A stretch of DNA of 52,755 nucleotides from Paenibacillus popilliae ATCC 14706 (GCF_000315235.1 NZ_BALG01000002.1:1-52755); one strand, 5' to 3'. Positions 26,171 through 34,299 are shown, counted from the stretch's first letter. Program-made: numbers and translations. Notes: generated from the sequence alone by a model not told the origin.

Positions 26171-27106
26171 CTATTGCTCCGTTTCCATCGCCAACGGAAC
26201 GGCGAGAAGGTCGTCAGCGAGCACGGTGGGGAGAAAGATAGCCCTCGCCTCAGCCAGCAAACGGGCCAGCGTCTCCTCATCTTTGTAGCGCGAGCTGAAG
26301 TGGTTCAGCACCAGCTTGCCCGCACTGGCCTTCCGTGCGATGGCGGCCGCACCTGCGGCCGTGCTGTGGCCGTATTCATCCGCATGGCTGCGCTTGTCTT
26401 CCATGAACGTAGCTTCATGAACCAGAACATCCGTCCCTTCCGCCAACCGTACCGCGTTTTCGCACGGGCGCGTATCGCCTAAAATTGCAACCGCCTTCCC
26501 CGATATCGGTTCTCCCAGGACGGACGCCGCCGCAATGCGCCGCCCATCCGGCAGCACGACATCTTCACCGCGCTTCAGCTTCCCGTAGATCGGTCCGGGT
26601 TCGATGCCCATCCGCTCAAGCATCTCGATGCGCAGCTTGCCCGGACGGGCAAGCTCCTGTACCCGGTAGCCATAGGAAGGCACACGGTGATCCAGCGGCA
26701 GCGCGGTGACGCGAAAGCTGTCATCGGACCAGATCTCGCCCGGCTCGATCTCCTGGATATGCAGCGCATAGGGAAAATGAGTATCACACACTCGAAACGC
26801 GGTCTCCATGAATTCGCTTAGCCCTGCCGGTCCGAACACGGTCAACGGATCAACCCCGCCTTGATACGATCGGCTAGACAACAGCCCAGGCAGACCGAAC
26901 AAATGATCTCCATGCAAATGCGTGATAAAGATGAACTCACACTTGCCAAGCTTCAATGGTGAACGGAGAACTTGATGCTGCGTCCCTTCACCGCAATCGA
27001 ACATCCAGAACGTTCCCCGTTCTTCTTGCAGGCGCAGCACGAGGCTGCTTACATTCCGTCGGGTAGTCGGCATACCGGCCCCGGTGCCGAGAAAATAAAG
27101 ATCCAT
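26171..27106 (-). CDS. rnz: Ribonuclease Z
   Basis: RNase Z removes 3' trailers from tRNA precursors lacking an encoded CCA. The 311-residue protein is a metallo-beta-lactamase-fold enzyme with the zinc motif THLHGDH (His63, His65, Asp67, His68), the later LGDTRPC with a metal-binding Asp, the HEATF box, the HST motif and a C-terminal VLNHFSSRY with His. The N-terminal LGTGAGMPTTRRN and DCGEGTQHQ are family hallmarks. The length is normal for the short bacterial form. It is preceded by a G-rich ribosome binding site. Confidence 0.94.
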   Translation of the reverse strand: MDLYFLGTGAGMPTTRRNVSSLVLRLQEERGTFWMFDCGEGTQHQVLRSPLKLGKCEFIFITHLHGDHLFGLPGLLSSRSYQGGVDPLTVFGPAGLSEFMETAFRVCDTHFPYALHIQEIEPGEIWSDDSFRVTALPLDHRVPSYGYRVQELARPGKLRIEMLERMGIEPGPIYGKLKRGEDVVLPDGRRIAAASVLGEPISGKAVAILGDTRPCENAVRLAEGTDVLVHEATFMEDKRSHADEYGHSTAAGAAAIARKASAGKLVLNHFSSRYKDEETLARLLAEARAIFLPTVLADDLLAVPLAMETEQ

Positions 27107-27139
27107 GGCCCTGTTTTCCCCCCTTTACTTCATAATTTG

Positions 27140-27545
27140 AACCTCTCATGGCTAAAGCCACGAGATTCTTGGGTAGTCCGCTCTATTGAACAGAATGAGT
27201 ACATGATGTACCACCAAGCTATCCCCGCAGTTCCTGCGGTTACTGCGATTCACTTTCTGATGAACATGGTCACAATCACTTTCAATTTTTGAAATCGTGA
27301 AATCATTTATCTGTAGCTATTTGATTGAGTACACATATCCTCTGCCATGTTTGACTTCTGCCATGCTATCCACCTCAAGTATATGATAACATATGTCAAA
27401 TATTTTTCAAGTTATAACCGCTAAATATCAGTGTTTTTGTTAATAGATAAGTTAACATACGTCGGACCATTGACGTGTCAAAAGACACGCCTTGTCCGAG
27501 GCCGATTCATCTCATGACTGAAGTCACAAGTGTTCTCGGCTAATT
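27140..27545 (-). mobile_element. Internally deleted IS200/IS605-family element
   Basis: Two similar subterminal hairpins mark the ends: CTCATGGCTAAAGCCACGAG at 27145-27164 and TGACTGAAGTCA at 27515-27526. Another hairpin, CGTGTC-AAAA-GACACG, lies at 27474-27489. Between them the minus strand keeps a ribosome binding site and the first 15 codons (27317-27364) of a Y1 transposase, reading MAEVKHGRGYVYSIK and then a stop; this is the characteristic TnpA opening. The catalytic HUH and Tyr parts are missing. The element is a non-autonomous relic, possibly a MITE-like derivative. Exact ends are estimates. Confidence 0.7.
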
Positions 27546-27629
27546 CATAAAATAATCTCGGTTACTGATAGTACATTCATAGTAAGCTATACCCAACTGC
27601 GCTTCGTTCGATTCTGCCCTTGCCCCCAC

Positions 27630-27671
27630 AAAACAAAACCACCGCACCAACCAATAGAGGAAGCGGTGCGG
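27630..27671 (-). terminator. Terminator downstream of the metH remnant
   Basis: CCGCACC pairs with GGTGCGG (27642-27648 and 27665-27671) and on the minus strand is followed by a T-rich stretch. It lies 16 bases beyond the metH stop and is probably the original metH terminator. Confidence 0.65.
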
Positions 27672-27686
27672 AGTTAGTATTTTGGA

Positions 27687-28885
27687 TCAATTATGCGTAT
27701 GCGGACAGCCTTCTAATGCCAAATCCACGTTGAAGTACGTTGCTTGCGGATGAGTGAATACGATCGCGGTGACGGATGCTTCCGGCTCCATCATGAAGCC
27801 TTCCGTCAAGTGCACGCCAATATCCTCCGGATGCATGAGGCGGAACAGCGGTTCCTGATCCTCCAGGTTCGGACAGGCTGGGTAACCGAACGACACCCGA
27901 ATGCCCTGGTATCTGGCGCCGAACCGTTCCTTCATCGTCATCTCAGTGGGATCGGGGATGCCCCATACTTCCCGCATCTCATTGTTGTTGAACAAGCGGC
28001 CTACCTCTTCCATTCTTTTCATCAGCGGGCCATTTATCATGTCAAGTGGCGAATATTTCTCCAGGGCGAGCGTCAGATCCGGGATAAGTCCTTCCTTCGT
28101 GCCCTCCACTAGATATGAAGCAAGCCGTTCCTCCAATGGAGAGTCGTTCGTCTTCACTTTTTTATCTACCGTACGATTGCGGAACGCGGCCACGAATTCG
28201 GCAAGCGTCTCGTCATTCGTGTCGTAGAGAAGCGCTTCGGGCAGCTTCCGCTCATGCTCCGGTGTCGTTCCGCAGCAGCCACCCGCAGTATTCAACCAGC
28301 CCTGCTCGGCGAAAGTAGTGATTTTCCGAGCAAGCGATTTCGGGGATTCATGATAATGTCCGTTCTCGTCAGGTAGGCCTGCATTCGGGTAACAGCTGAT
28401 CGCCGTGCGGCTAAGCGCGGAGAAAGAGCGCAAATGATCGCGCGTGAATTCCGGACCGGTCGCGCAGTTCAATCCAATCGACAACGGATTCAGATGCTCC
28501 AGCGAGATATTGAAGGATTCAATGTTCTGGCCGGCAAGAGTCGTTCCCATCGGCTCGATCGTGCCCGCGATTATGAACGGCAGCTTCTGCCCCGTTGTCT
28601 CCATCGCCCGTTGAATAGCATTTGAACCGGCCTTCACGTTCAGCTAGCACGATGCTGTTGGCACCGAAGGTGTTCGTCTCCAAAATGTCAGCCCGACTTC
28701 AAGGTATTGTTCGTGTATTCGTGAAATGACGTCGGGACGAGTCAGTACGAGCATTTCGGTGCATTCATCCAAATGTTCGCCTCCGGAATCTTCCGGCGAT
28801 AAATCCGCCTGCTGAATATCGTCCCCATCGCACCGTCAAGAATGAGTATACGTACTTGAAGTCGCTCTTCAAATGTCGGTTACTT
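27687..28885 (-). pseudogene. metH: Collapsed cobalamin-dependent methionine synthase
   Basis: MetH normally has about 1150 residues. Here only pieces remain within 1.2 kb. The 5' end shows the ILDGAMGT opening and MLVLTRPDVI in two frames (about 28640-28885). From 28637 one open frame of 316 codons runs through part of the homocysteine domain, including NCATG and GGCCGTTPEHE with the zinc-binding cysteines. It then jumps to the B12-cap segment (LVEGTKEGLIPDLTLALE) and, after GRLFNNNE, to the C-terminal activation domain (VWGIPDPTEMTMKERFG to GFMMEPEASVTAIVF). The folate domain and the cobalamin-binding core are missing. Several deletions kept the frame. It cannot work as methionine synthase. 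Confidence 0.9.
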
Positions 28886-29076
28886 CATCCTTCTGCCCAC
28901 TCTATGTCAAGCATTTAGAACCTAGTTTAACAGAAGCGCAATGTTTAGGAAAAACTTGTAATCTTTTCACTCGATACGCTCTTGCCCATTTATTTTCTGT
29001 ATTTTAATGTATGATCATAATCATTCCGGTTGGGAACGTAAGGGTTGGTAAATGGTTGGAGATTCAGATTTGAAAC

Positions 29077-29262
29077 ACGAATGAAAAGAATACAGAAGAA
29101 GAAAATATTCGTAACTTCCTGGAGGGACAAGGCGTGCTGTACGAGCATTGGAATCCGAACAAACGAGACGCCTCCCTCCAAGACAAATTTGGCAAGTTCA
29201 TACCCCATACCGAGAATGAGGTTAGAAGCCCTGCCGCCATAACAGTGCTTCCTGCTTTATGA
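29077..29262 (+). pseudogene. mtnD: Fragment of acireductone dioxygenase
   Basis: The frame reads EENIRNFLEGQGVLYEHWN, which resembles the N-terminal part of acireductone dioxygenase of the methionine salvage pathway. After PNKRDASLQDKF the similarity fades, and the frame stops at 29262. There is no in-frame start codon or the iron-binding core, so it is a scar. It lies next to the metH remnant, which suggests that sulfur-amino-acid genes in this locus were lost together. Confidence 0.5.
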
Positions 29263-29712
29263 TTTGACTTCGAATTGCTTCTTCGGCATCGAATGCATAT
29301 CCCGTGCCGTTACATGGGAGATCACATTGTAGGTGCCTGCTTTGTCAAACGTACGTTCGATTTGATATGTACCATCCTGTGTGAAGGAACCCTCGGCCTG
29401 CTGGTGCTGCTCTTCCCCTTTCAGCCAATACTCGAATTCCACTTTGTCCGCATCATCGACCGCTTGGTCGTTCTGCGTAACGCGGGCGGTTATCGTGGCA
29501 AGCTCATTCACTTTGACTTCCGTAGGAACCTGCAGGTCTACTTTAATCAAGTCCGGTACCGCCTCATCTTGCCCATGCGCTTCGTGCCCACTGTGATCGC
29601 CTGAGCCATTGTGGCTCGCACGCTCTCCGCCATTGCGATTTCCATTCCCGCAGCCTGCAGCGAAAATAAGCATCATGCATAGTGACAGCGCTAACATTAC
29701 CTTCTTCATCAT
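29257..29712 (-). CDS. Lipoprotein with YtkA/FixH-like domain
   Basis: The 151-residue protein has a lipoprotein signal (MMKKVMLALSLCMMLIFAAGC) with the lipobox FAAGC. A His/Gly/Asp-rich linker containing HSGHEAHGQ follows, then an immunoglobulin-like YtkA/FixH region with VDLQVPTEVKVNELATI and GTYNVISHVTARDMH. The domain type is found near copper and cytochrome oxidase functions; the His-rich linker would fit metal binding, but this is inference. I chose the start at 29712, nine bases after AAGGAG. Its 3' end overlaps the mtnD fragment on the other strand. Confidence 0.82.
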   Translation of the reverse strand: MMKKVMLALSLCMMLIFAAGCGNGNRNGGERASHNGSGDHSGHEAHGQDEAVPDLIKVDLQVPTEVKVNELATITARVTQNDQAVDDADKVEFEYWLKGEEQHQQAEGSFTQDGTYQIERTFDKAGTYNVISHVTARDMHSMPKKQFEVKS

Positions 29713-29921
29713 GCCCATTCACTCCTTAGCTATTTCCAACCTCTCTATGCATTCATTATAACAACAATACTCCGCAAGATATGACTCGAGCGGGCTAGAT
29801 TTTGAGCGGTGATGTTGACGGGGTATGGCATTCATCACACCAACATTAGCGCAGGTCAGTGCAGCGGCCGTAACGTTTGACCCATCAAGCAACAAAGCCC
29901 GCCCTTAGGGCAGACATCCCA

Positions 29922-30743
29922 TCATTTATTGGTTCTCTTTAACGCCGCTTGATTTATCTCTTCAATTACGCCCGTCAGTTCCATCAAGTTGGCTATTTGG
30001 TGTTCGGGCCGGATATTGCCGGTCAATGTTACGCCCTTGCGGTTGATCCAGGCATGGTGCATCCAGACATTCTGAGCCCCTAATATATCTGTAGTCAGTT
30101 TGTCCCCAACCATCAATCCTTCGCGAGGGCCGATGCCCAGCAAGGACATCGCATGGCGGAACAGGCTTGGCGCAGGCTTCCCTTCCGAATGATGGCCGGA
30201 GATCACGATATGATCGAAGAACGGAATGATATCCGGGATGCCATCAAGCTTGTCCTGCTGTAAATCCGGAGCCCCGTTCGTCAAGAGGAGCAACTGATAA
30301 TGAGGCTTCAACGTTCGCAAAATATCATACGTCTCCTCATACACGTAAGAACGGGCCCGCCGTTCGCGCATGAAGCGATCCGCGAGCTCTGCTCCCAACG
30401 ACCCATCATCGCAACCCGACTGGCGAAGACCGATCGTCCATGATGCGCTCCTGTAAGTCGGCGCCAACTGCTGCAGGCTGCGGAACTGCTCATGCTCTCC
30501 CCCGGTAAAATGCCCCCACAATGCCTCGAACGGATTGATGCCAATGTTGGTCGTGAAGGCGTAGGTTTCATAACTTTCATATAAAGATCTTGCAGCGTTT
30601 CGCACTTCAGTCTCCAATTGCTTCGCATCAACTCCCGCTTTGGAGTGTGCATATTGGCAAACGGCGGCAAAGGCTTCCCCTACACACCGCTCATCCCACA
30701 GGAGCGTGTCATCCAGATCGAATAATACGGCACGAATGGCCAT
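29922..30743 (-). CDS. HAD-superfamily hydrolase (YjjG/YsaA-like)
   Basis: The 273-residue protein starts with the nucleophile motif FDLDDTLLWD, has motif II LLLTNGA, the motif III Lys in the GKPAPSLF context, and motif IV VGDKLTTDILGA. An alpha-helical C1 cap lies between motifs I and II, as in subfamily IA phosphatases such as the nucleotidase YjjG. The substrate is unknown. No membrane or signal segment is present. The gene is followed by about 160 bases without a clear terminator. Confidence 0.85.
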   Translation of the reverse strand: MAIRAVLFDLDDTLLWDERCVGEAFAAVCQYAHSKAGVDAKQLETEVRNAARSLYESYETYAFTTNIGINPFEALWGHFTGGEHEQFRSLQQLAPTYRSASWTIGLRQSGCDDGSLGAELADRFMRERRARSYVYEETYDILRTLKPHYQLLLLTNGAPDLQQDKLDGIPDIIPFFDHIVISGHHSEGKPAPSLFRHAMSLLGIGPREGLMVGDKLTTDILGAQNVWMHHAWINRKGVTLTGNIRPEHQIANLMELTGVIEEINQAALKRTNK

Positions 30744-30775
30744 CGCGTCTCCCCCTTGTCTCCACTCCCGGAAAA

Positions 30776-31351
30776 CTATTTCTTCGGCTTCATGAAGACG
30801 ACTTCGTCCGAATGCTCCGACTCAATGGACTTGTCGTCCTTGTCTGACGTAGAATTCTCTTCGTACGCTATCCGGTTCTGAGCAGCGAACTGCTGCAACT
30901 GCGCATGCATCGCTTCGATGTCATAGCGGTTCATCATTCGGGAGAACACCCAGTTCGAGCCTTTGCCGTTCTTTTCAATAATAAGGTAGCCAGGCTGATA
31001 CGTTATTTTTTTGATGTCTTCCACTTTGAGCGTACGCAGCCGATTCCATTTGGTCGTGCTTAGTTCGTCTTTCGTTATCCGTAAAAAAGGCCGGCGCAAA
31101 AACAGCATCAGCGCCAATGCCAAATAACATATAACAGTTACCCAGTACAGCGGCGGGTTCGTGCCTACAGTGCCAAGCAGCGCATAAAAGATCGTAAACC
31201 CGGTCAATATCAATGGAAGAATAAAATTCCGACCCTTAAATTCATCAAACGCAACCGAATAGGAATTGATCCCCGGCTTGCCCTGCTTTTTGCGTTGCTT
31301 GTTCAACTGAGCGCTATTGCGCCGTACTTGACGTTCCCAACTACGCGACAT
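30776..31351 (-). CDS. Membrane protein with two transmembrane segments, unknown function
   Basis: The 191-residue protein has a basic N-terminus (RQVRRNSAQLNKQRKKQGK), two membrane helices at about residues 43-62 and 68-85 and a cytoplasmic part that looks like a small PH/bPH-like beta domain (FLRITKDELSTTKWNRLRTL and ITYQPGYLIIEKNG). The tail is acidic and Ser-rich. I do not recognise a named family. It sits 32 bases before the HAD gene and may be co-transcribed with it. Confidence 0.7.
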   Translation of the reverse strand: MSRSWERQVRRNSAQLNKQRKKQGKPGINSYSVAFDEFKGRNFILPLILTGFTIFYALLGTVGTNPPLYWVTVICYLALALMLFLRRPFLRITKDELSTTKWNRLRTLKVEDIKKITYQPGYLIIEKNGKGSNWVFSRMMNRYDIEAMHAQLQQFAAQNRIAYEENSTSDKDDKSIESEHSDEVVFMKPKK

Positions 31352-31381
31352 CCTATCCAGACCTCCTATATGCTGAACACT

Positions 31382-31597
31382 CTAATGAACGATGCTTCCC
31401 GGTTGATTGTTCTGGTCGCCCTCTTCGTCTTCCACATAGCGAATGCTGTCCAACTTATTGCGTACCTGCTGCCGGAACAATACGAGATATTGCTCTCTTA
31501 GCGTGGCCCGTTCCGCAAGTTCCTCTGAGTTCAGCCCTACGCTCTTATCCTTGCGGGCCAGCTCATTGATGCGCGCGATTAATTTATCCATGTTCAT
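31382..31597 (-). CDS. ynzC: DUF896/YnzC-family small protein
   Basis: The 71-residue protein begins MNMDKLIARINELARKDKS and has the family pattern LNSEELAERATLREQYLVLFRQQVRNKLDSI. The long upstream part of the open frame is unlikely to be translated, because GGAGG lies just before the ATG at 31597. In B. subtilis ynzC follows lexA-yneA-yneB, and the same neighbourhood is seen here without yneB. The function of the family is unknown; the location near SOS genes suggests co-regulation. Confidence 0.85.
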   Translation of the reverse strand: MNMDKLIARINELARKDKSVGLNSEELAERATLREQYLVLFRQQVRNKLDSIRYVEDEEGDQNNQPGSIVH

Positions 31598-31760
31598 CTT
31601 GTACCCTCCATACACTGGTGCATAACTCCTACTTTGACATGCTGCATCAGTCTTGTCAAGCAAGCGACAGCCGAAGAAAACAAGAAGCAACGCCTTCGTC
31701 CTCAACAGGAGAGATAAGCACTGCTGTGAGAAATATGCTCCCAACACAATGGTAGTATCG

Positions 31761-32141
31761 TCAAGAAATAATCGGCACAACAATGATGATACCGGATTGG
31801 AGCATTTGTCCGCTTAAATTATTCAATTGAATAATCTTATATATGTACTCTCGGGTATCCATTCCGTTCGGTTTGTATTCCGTTGCGATCTTCCACAGGC
31901 TATCCCCAGGCTGAACAAGTACGCGCTCCGTAACTACAGAAGGCTGTTCGGATACCCTGTCATCATCCCCCCATGCTTGTATAATTCCCGCACACAAAAG
32001 AAATAGCAAGCCGAAGAGCAATAGCGCTCGAATCAATTTCCTACTATTATATTGGTTCTGGTTTAATGGTTGATACATAGATGGTCTTGCTTCTGTTCGA
32101 TATGCATAATTCCGTCTCGGGTTATATGTCACCTGACTCAT
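31761..32141 (-). CDS. yneA: LysM-domain cell division suppressor
   Basis: YneA is the SOS-induced inhibitor of cell division in Bacillus. The 126-residue protein has a polar N-terminus, one membrane helix (about residues 37-56, LIRALLLFGLLFLLCAGII) and a C-terminal extracellular LysM domain beginning VLVQPGDSLWKIATEY. The start at 32141 follows GGGGAG at nine bases. It is transcribed divergently from lexA behind a promoter with an SOS box in its spacer, so LexA control is well supported. Confidence 0.86.
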   Translation of the reverse strand: MSQVTYNPRRNYAYRTEARPSMYQPLNQNQYNSRKLIRALLLFGLLFLLCAGIIQAWGDDDRVSEQPSVVTERVLVQPGDSLWKIATEYKPNGMDTREYIYKIIQLNNLSGQMLQSGIIIVVPIIS

Positions 32142-32184
32142 GTTCGCCCACTCCCCAAACACTTGTTCTACTCTTGTTGTCCAT

Positions 32185-32213
32185 AATGTAACACGAACAT
32201 ACGTTCAGGTCAA
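32185..32213 (-). promoter_or_regulatory. LexA-controlled promoter of yneA
   Basis: TTGACC and TACATT are separated by 17 bases on the minus strand, and the SOS box at 32194-32207 fills the spacer. Confidence 0.65.
32194..32207. promoter_or_regulatory. SOS box 1 (LexA operator, yneA side)
   Basis: CGAACATACGTTCA is a perfect core match to the Firmicute LexA operator GAAC-N4-GTTC. Confidence 0.9.
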
Positions 32214-32224
32214 CAACTATTTAC

Positions 32225-32238
32225 GGAACATGAGTTCT
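32225..32238. promoter_or_regulatory. SOS box 2 (LexA operator)
   Basis: GGAACATGAGTTCT matches GAAC-N4-GTTC exactly. It lies upstream of the yneA -35 box. Confidence 0.85.
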
Positions 32239-32315
32239 CTTTTTTATTCCCCGAATCCCAATATGTGACGTTTTCAAAAGAAAAACGAAAATACCGCATA
32301 AAATAAAGCTTTTTT

Positions 32316-32329
32316 AGAACTTACGTTTG
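32316..32329. promoter_or_regulatory. SOS box 3 (LexA operator, lexA side)
   Basis: AGAACTTACGTTTG has one mismatch in the second half-site (GTTT for GTTC). It overlaps the lexA -35 region. Confidence 0.7.
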
Positions 32330-32355
32330 TGCGAACGGAGGTTCCATGGTATAAT
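32327..32355 (+). promoter_or_regulatory. lexA promoter
   Basis: TTGTGC and TATAAT are separated by 17 bases; the -10 box lies 34 bases upstream of the TTG start. SOS boxes 3 and 4 cover the -35 box and the spacer, the arrangement of autorepression. Confidence 0.7.
32332..32345. promoter_or_regulatory. SOS box 4 (LexA operator, lexA spacer)
   Basis: CGAACGGAGGTTCC matches GAAC-N4-GTTC exactly and lies between the lexA promoter elements. Confidence 0.88.
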
Positions 32356-32389
32356 TTTGACAAAAGAGCATTCATTGGAGTTGATATCT

Positions 32390-33016
32390 TTGTCTAAAAT
32401 ATCAAGTCGACAACAAGCGATCCTTGATTTTATACGTGAAGAAGTCCGCACCAAGGGCTATCCTCCCTCCGTGAGAGAAATCGGGGAAGCTGTCGGCCTC
32501 GCATCGAGTTCAACGGTGCACGGTCATCTGGACCGGCTAGAGAAGAAAGGCTTTATCCGCCGGGACCCGACGAAACCAAGAGCAATCGAACTGCTCAGCG
32601 AACAGTCGGATCGCCATTCGGAGTTCAGCCATGCCGTAGCACACGTTCCCGTCATCGGGAAAGTAACGGCCGGCGAACCGATTACGGCAACAGAGAACAT
32701 CGAAGATTATTTCCCTCTTCCAGTGCATATGGTGGGAGATGATGACAACATCTTTATGCTATCCGTTGTCGGAGACAGCATGATTGAAGCCGGTATACAT
32801 AACGGAGACTACGTTATCGTCCGCCAGCAGCTGACAGCGGATAACGGCGATATTGTCGTGGCCATGACCGAGGAGAACGAAGCAACGGTGAAGACCTTCT
32901 ACAAGGAACGCGATCATATCCGCCTTCAACCGGAGAATCCAATATTTGAGCCGATCCGGTTGATGCATGTGACGATCTTGGGAAAAGTGATTGGGTTGTT
33001 CCGTGATTTTCATTAA
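32390..33016 (+). CDS. lexA: LexA repressor
   Basis: LexA represses SOS genes and cleaves itself when RecA is activated. The 208-residue protein has the N-terminal winged helix domain with [22 protein letters not shown], the Ala94-Gly95 cleavage site in VTAGEP, the catalytic Ser130 in [10 protein letters not shown], and Lys168 in ATVKTF. I set the start at the TTG (32390), nine bases after GGAG. The family sequence begins there ([14 protein letters not shown]), whereas a reading from 32327 would start upstream of the promoter -10 box. It is followed by a strong terminator. Confidence 0.95.
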   Translation: MSKISSRQQAILDFIREEVRTKGYPPSVREIGEAVGLASSSTVHGHLDRLEKKGFIRRDPTKPRAIELLSEQSDRHSEFSHAVAHVPVIGKVTAGEPITATENIEDYFPLPVHMVGDDDNIFMLSVVGDSMIEAGIHNGDYVIVRQQLTADNGDIVVAMTEENEATVKTFYKERDHIRLQPENPIFEPIRLMHVTILGKVIGLFRDFH

Positions 33017-33046
33017 CACTTGCAGCCTATGGGAACAAAGGTGGAG

Positions 33047-33091
33047 AAGCCGCTTTGAATACAGCATTTCTGTATTCGGAAGCGGCTTTTT
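33047..33091 (+). terminator. Intrinsic terminator of lexA
   Basis: AGCCGCTT pairs with AAGCGGCT and the stem continues through GAATACAG/CTGTATTC with a mismatch, followed by five T. It lies 31 bases after the lexA stop. Confidence 0.88.
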
Positions 33092-33155
33092 GACGTGTCT
33101 GGCCACATACTGTGATTCATTCCGGAGCGATGTGGTAAGTTGCGTTACATGGTGA

Positions 33156-33443
33156 ACTTGCAGCATCCGCAGGAGCGCATCGAAGGCATTTCGGACGAAC
33201 AGCTTCAACGCACATTCAAAAACTAACGTATTTGCCATATTCTATCTGAGGAAGGCGGCAATATCCCAATTGAAGCAGGAATCCGGCGCTATCATTAACA
33301 CCGCTTCCGTCACCGCGTATCGCAGAAACGCAAATTTGTTGGACGATTCAGCGATCAAGGGCGCGATTGTCGCCTTCACTCGCTCCCTGTCAGTGAATTT
33401 GTCACCGGATAGATTCTGCATGTTAACGCGGCGAAATCCTTAA
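33156..33443 (+). pseudogene. Remnant of a short-chain dehydrogenase/reductase
   Basis: Two frames give SDR text: QHPQERIEGISDEQLQRTFK, then after a frameshift near 33222 a run with NVFAIFYLRKAA, GAIINTASVTAY and GAIVAFTRSLSVNLSPDR. This matches the middle and active-site part of the YhxC/YdaD-like general stress dehydrogenases. The catalytic YxxxK motif is broken: it reads DDSAIKG where Tyr is expected. The Rossmann N-terminus and the C-terminus are missing. Confidence 0.75.
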
Positions 33444-33763
33444 TGGATAACAAACCCATGCTTAGTTGATTATGAAGACAAGCAGTCGATCTGGCACCGT
33501 AACCCGTTACTTATGCCAGCAGGACTCGATATTTTGATAGGCGACAGCCGAATTGATCCTCTCCCAAGAGGATCAACATTGCTCAAGTGGACAGTGAAAA
33601 AGTCAAAAGGTCGAGTACAGGAGCAAATGTAACCCCTGACTCGACCTTCTTTCGAATTTACCGTCATCTCACAGGTAGAAAAAAACTACTTTTGGGACAG
33701 CTTCCTCTTACAAAAGGTTACCTTTCATCACAAATCCGAAAAGCACTGTCTCATCAGGACCTA
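33444..33763. other. Intergenic stretch with two inverted repeats
   Basis: No gene is seen. A perfect hairpin TTGATCCTCT-CCCA-AGAGGATCAA lies at 33553-33576 without T-runs on either side. The terminator at 33607-33648 follows. The rest has no readable protein. Confidence 0.45.
33607..33648 (-). terminator. Terminator downstream of the YjcZ-type gene
   Basis: AAGGTCGAGT pairs perfectly with ACTCGACCTT, extended by CAGG/CCTG after a bulge; on the minus strand T-rich sequence follows. It is about 115 bases beyond the micro-protein stop. Confidence 0.6.
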
Positions 33764-33868
33764 TTAATAAATAAATGCTCGGGAAACGATGACAAGCAGA
33801 ATAAACAACACCAAAATTACACCTGTCGACGTCCAGAGACCTCCAACACCACAAGTAACTCCACTCAT
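33764..33868 (-). CDS. YjcZ-family small sporulation-related protein (34 aa)
   Basis: The 34-residue product begins MSGVTCGVGGLW and ends with one hydrophobic helix GVILVLFILLVIVSRAFIY. This is the typical layout of YjcZ-type micro-proteins, which are common in Bacillales and are linked to sporulation. A near-perfect AAAGGAGGT lies seven bases before the ATG, strong support for translation. The longer open frame to 34000 is not needed. The gene survives inside an otherwise decayed region. Confidence 0.78.
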   Translation of the reverse strand: MSGVTCGVGGLWTSTGVILVLFILLVIVSRAFIY

Positions 33869-34203
33869 TTGAGTTACCTCCTTTCTCTTGGTACTCCATA
33901 ATATTAGAATTACGGACGATTTGACTTGACGATAACCCATATGCTCAACATTTGGGCCGTTTATGCGAACGACTCTCTCCTTGCAGCCGCGGCTGCTCAA
34001 GGTGCACAGATGTTAACCGGATAGCCTTACCATATCGGTTATTTTGATCTACTGCCTTGCCACGCCCCAGTATTACAACAGTGACCTTGCTGCTCTCAGA
34101 AACCAAAGTGTTAGGATATAGCCTTCATATAAGTTTCCCCCAGCTTTAGCACAATCATTTAAGGCAATCACTCATATTGTAATATAGAAAGGAGGTGGCT
34201 TGA
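33869..34203. other. Intergenic region between two divergent micro-protein genes
   Basis: No further gene is recognised. A CATATTGTA motif at 34173-34181 resembles a sigma-K -10 element (CATAnnnTA), but the spacing to a -35 AC and to the following ribosome binding site is not ideal. Nothing else could be supported. Confidence 0.3.
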
Positions 34204-34299
34204 ATGAGACATCATCGCAGAACAGTCACTGTTGTTCTTAGACGAGGTCAGAGAGTTTTGGTAGTGTGTAAAAAACGTAGAAGACAATGTTGTTTCTAA
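34204..34299 (+). CDS. Arg/Cys-rich micro-protein (31 aa), unknown
   Basis: The product starts MRHHRRTVTVVLRRGQRV and ends with CKKRRRQCCF. It has about nine arginines, three cysteines and a central Val-rich strand. AAAGGAGGTGG lies five bases before the ATG, an excellent ribosome binding site, and a hairpin follows at 34315-34345, so it has the outline of a real small gene. I do not recognise a family. A spore-associated or nucleic-acid-binding peptide would fit the composition, but that is inference. Confidence 0.5.
   Translation: MRHHRRTVTVVLRRGQRVLVVCKKRRRQCCF

Noticed and set aside
28886-29076. Possible SAM or cobalamin riboswitch upstream of metH and mtnD relics
   Set aside because: None of the conserved riboswitch core sequences could be found by eye.
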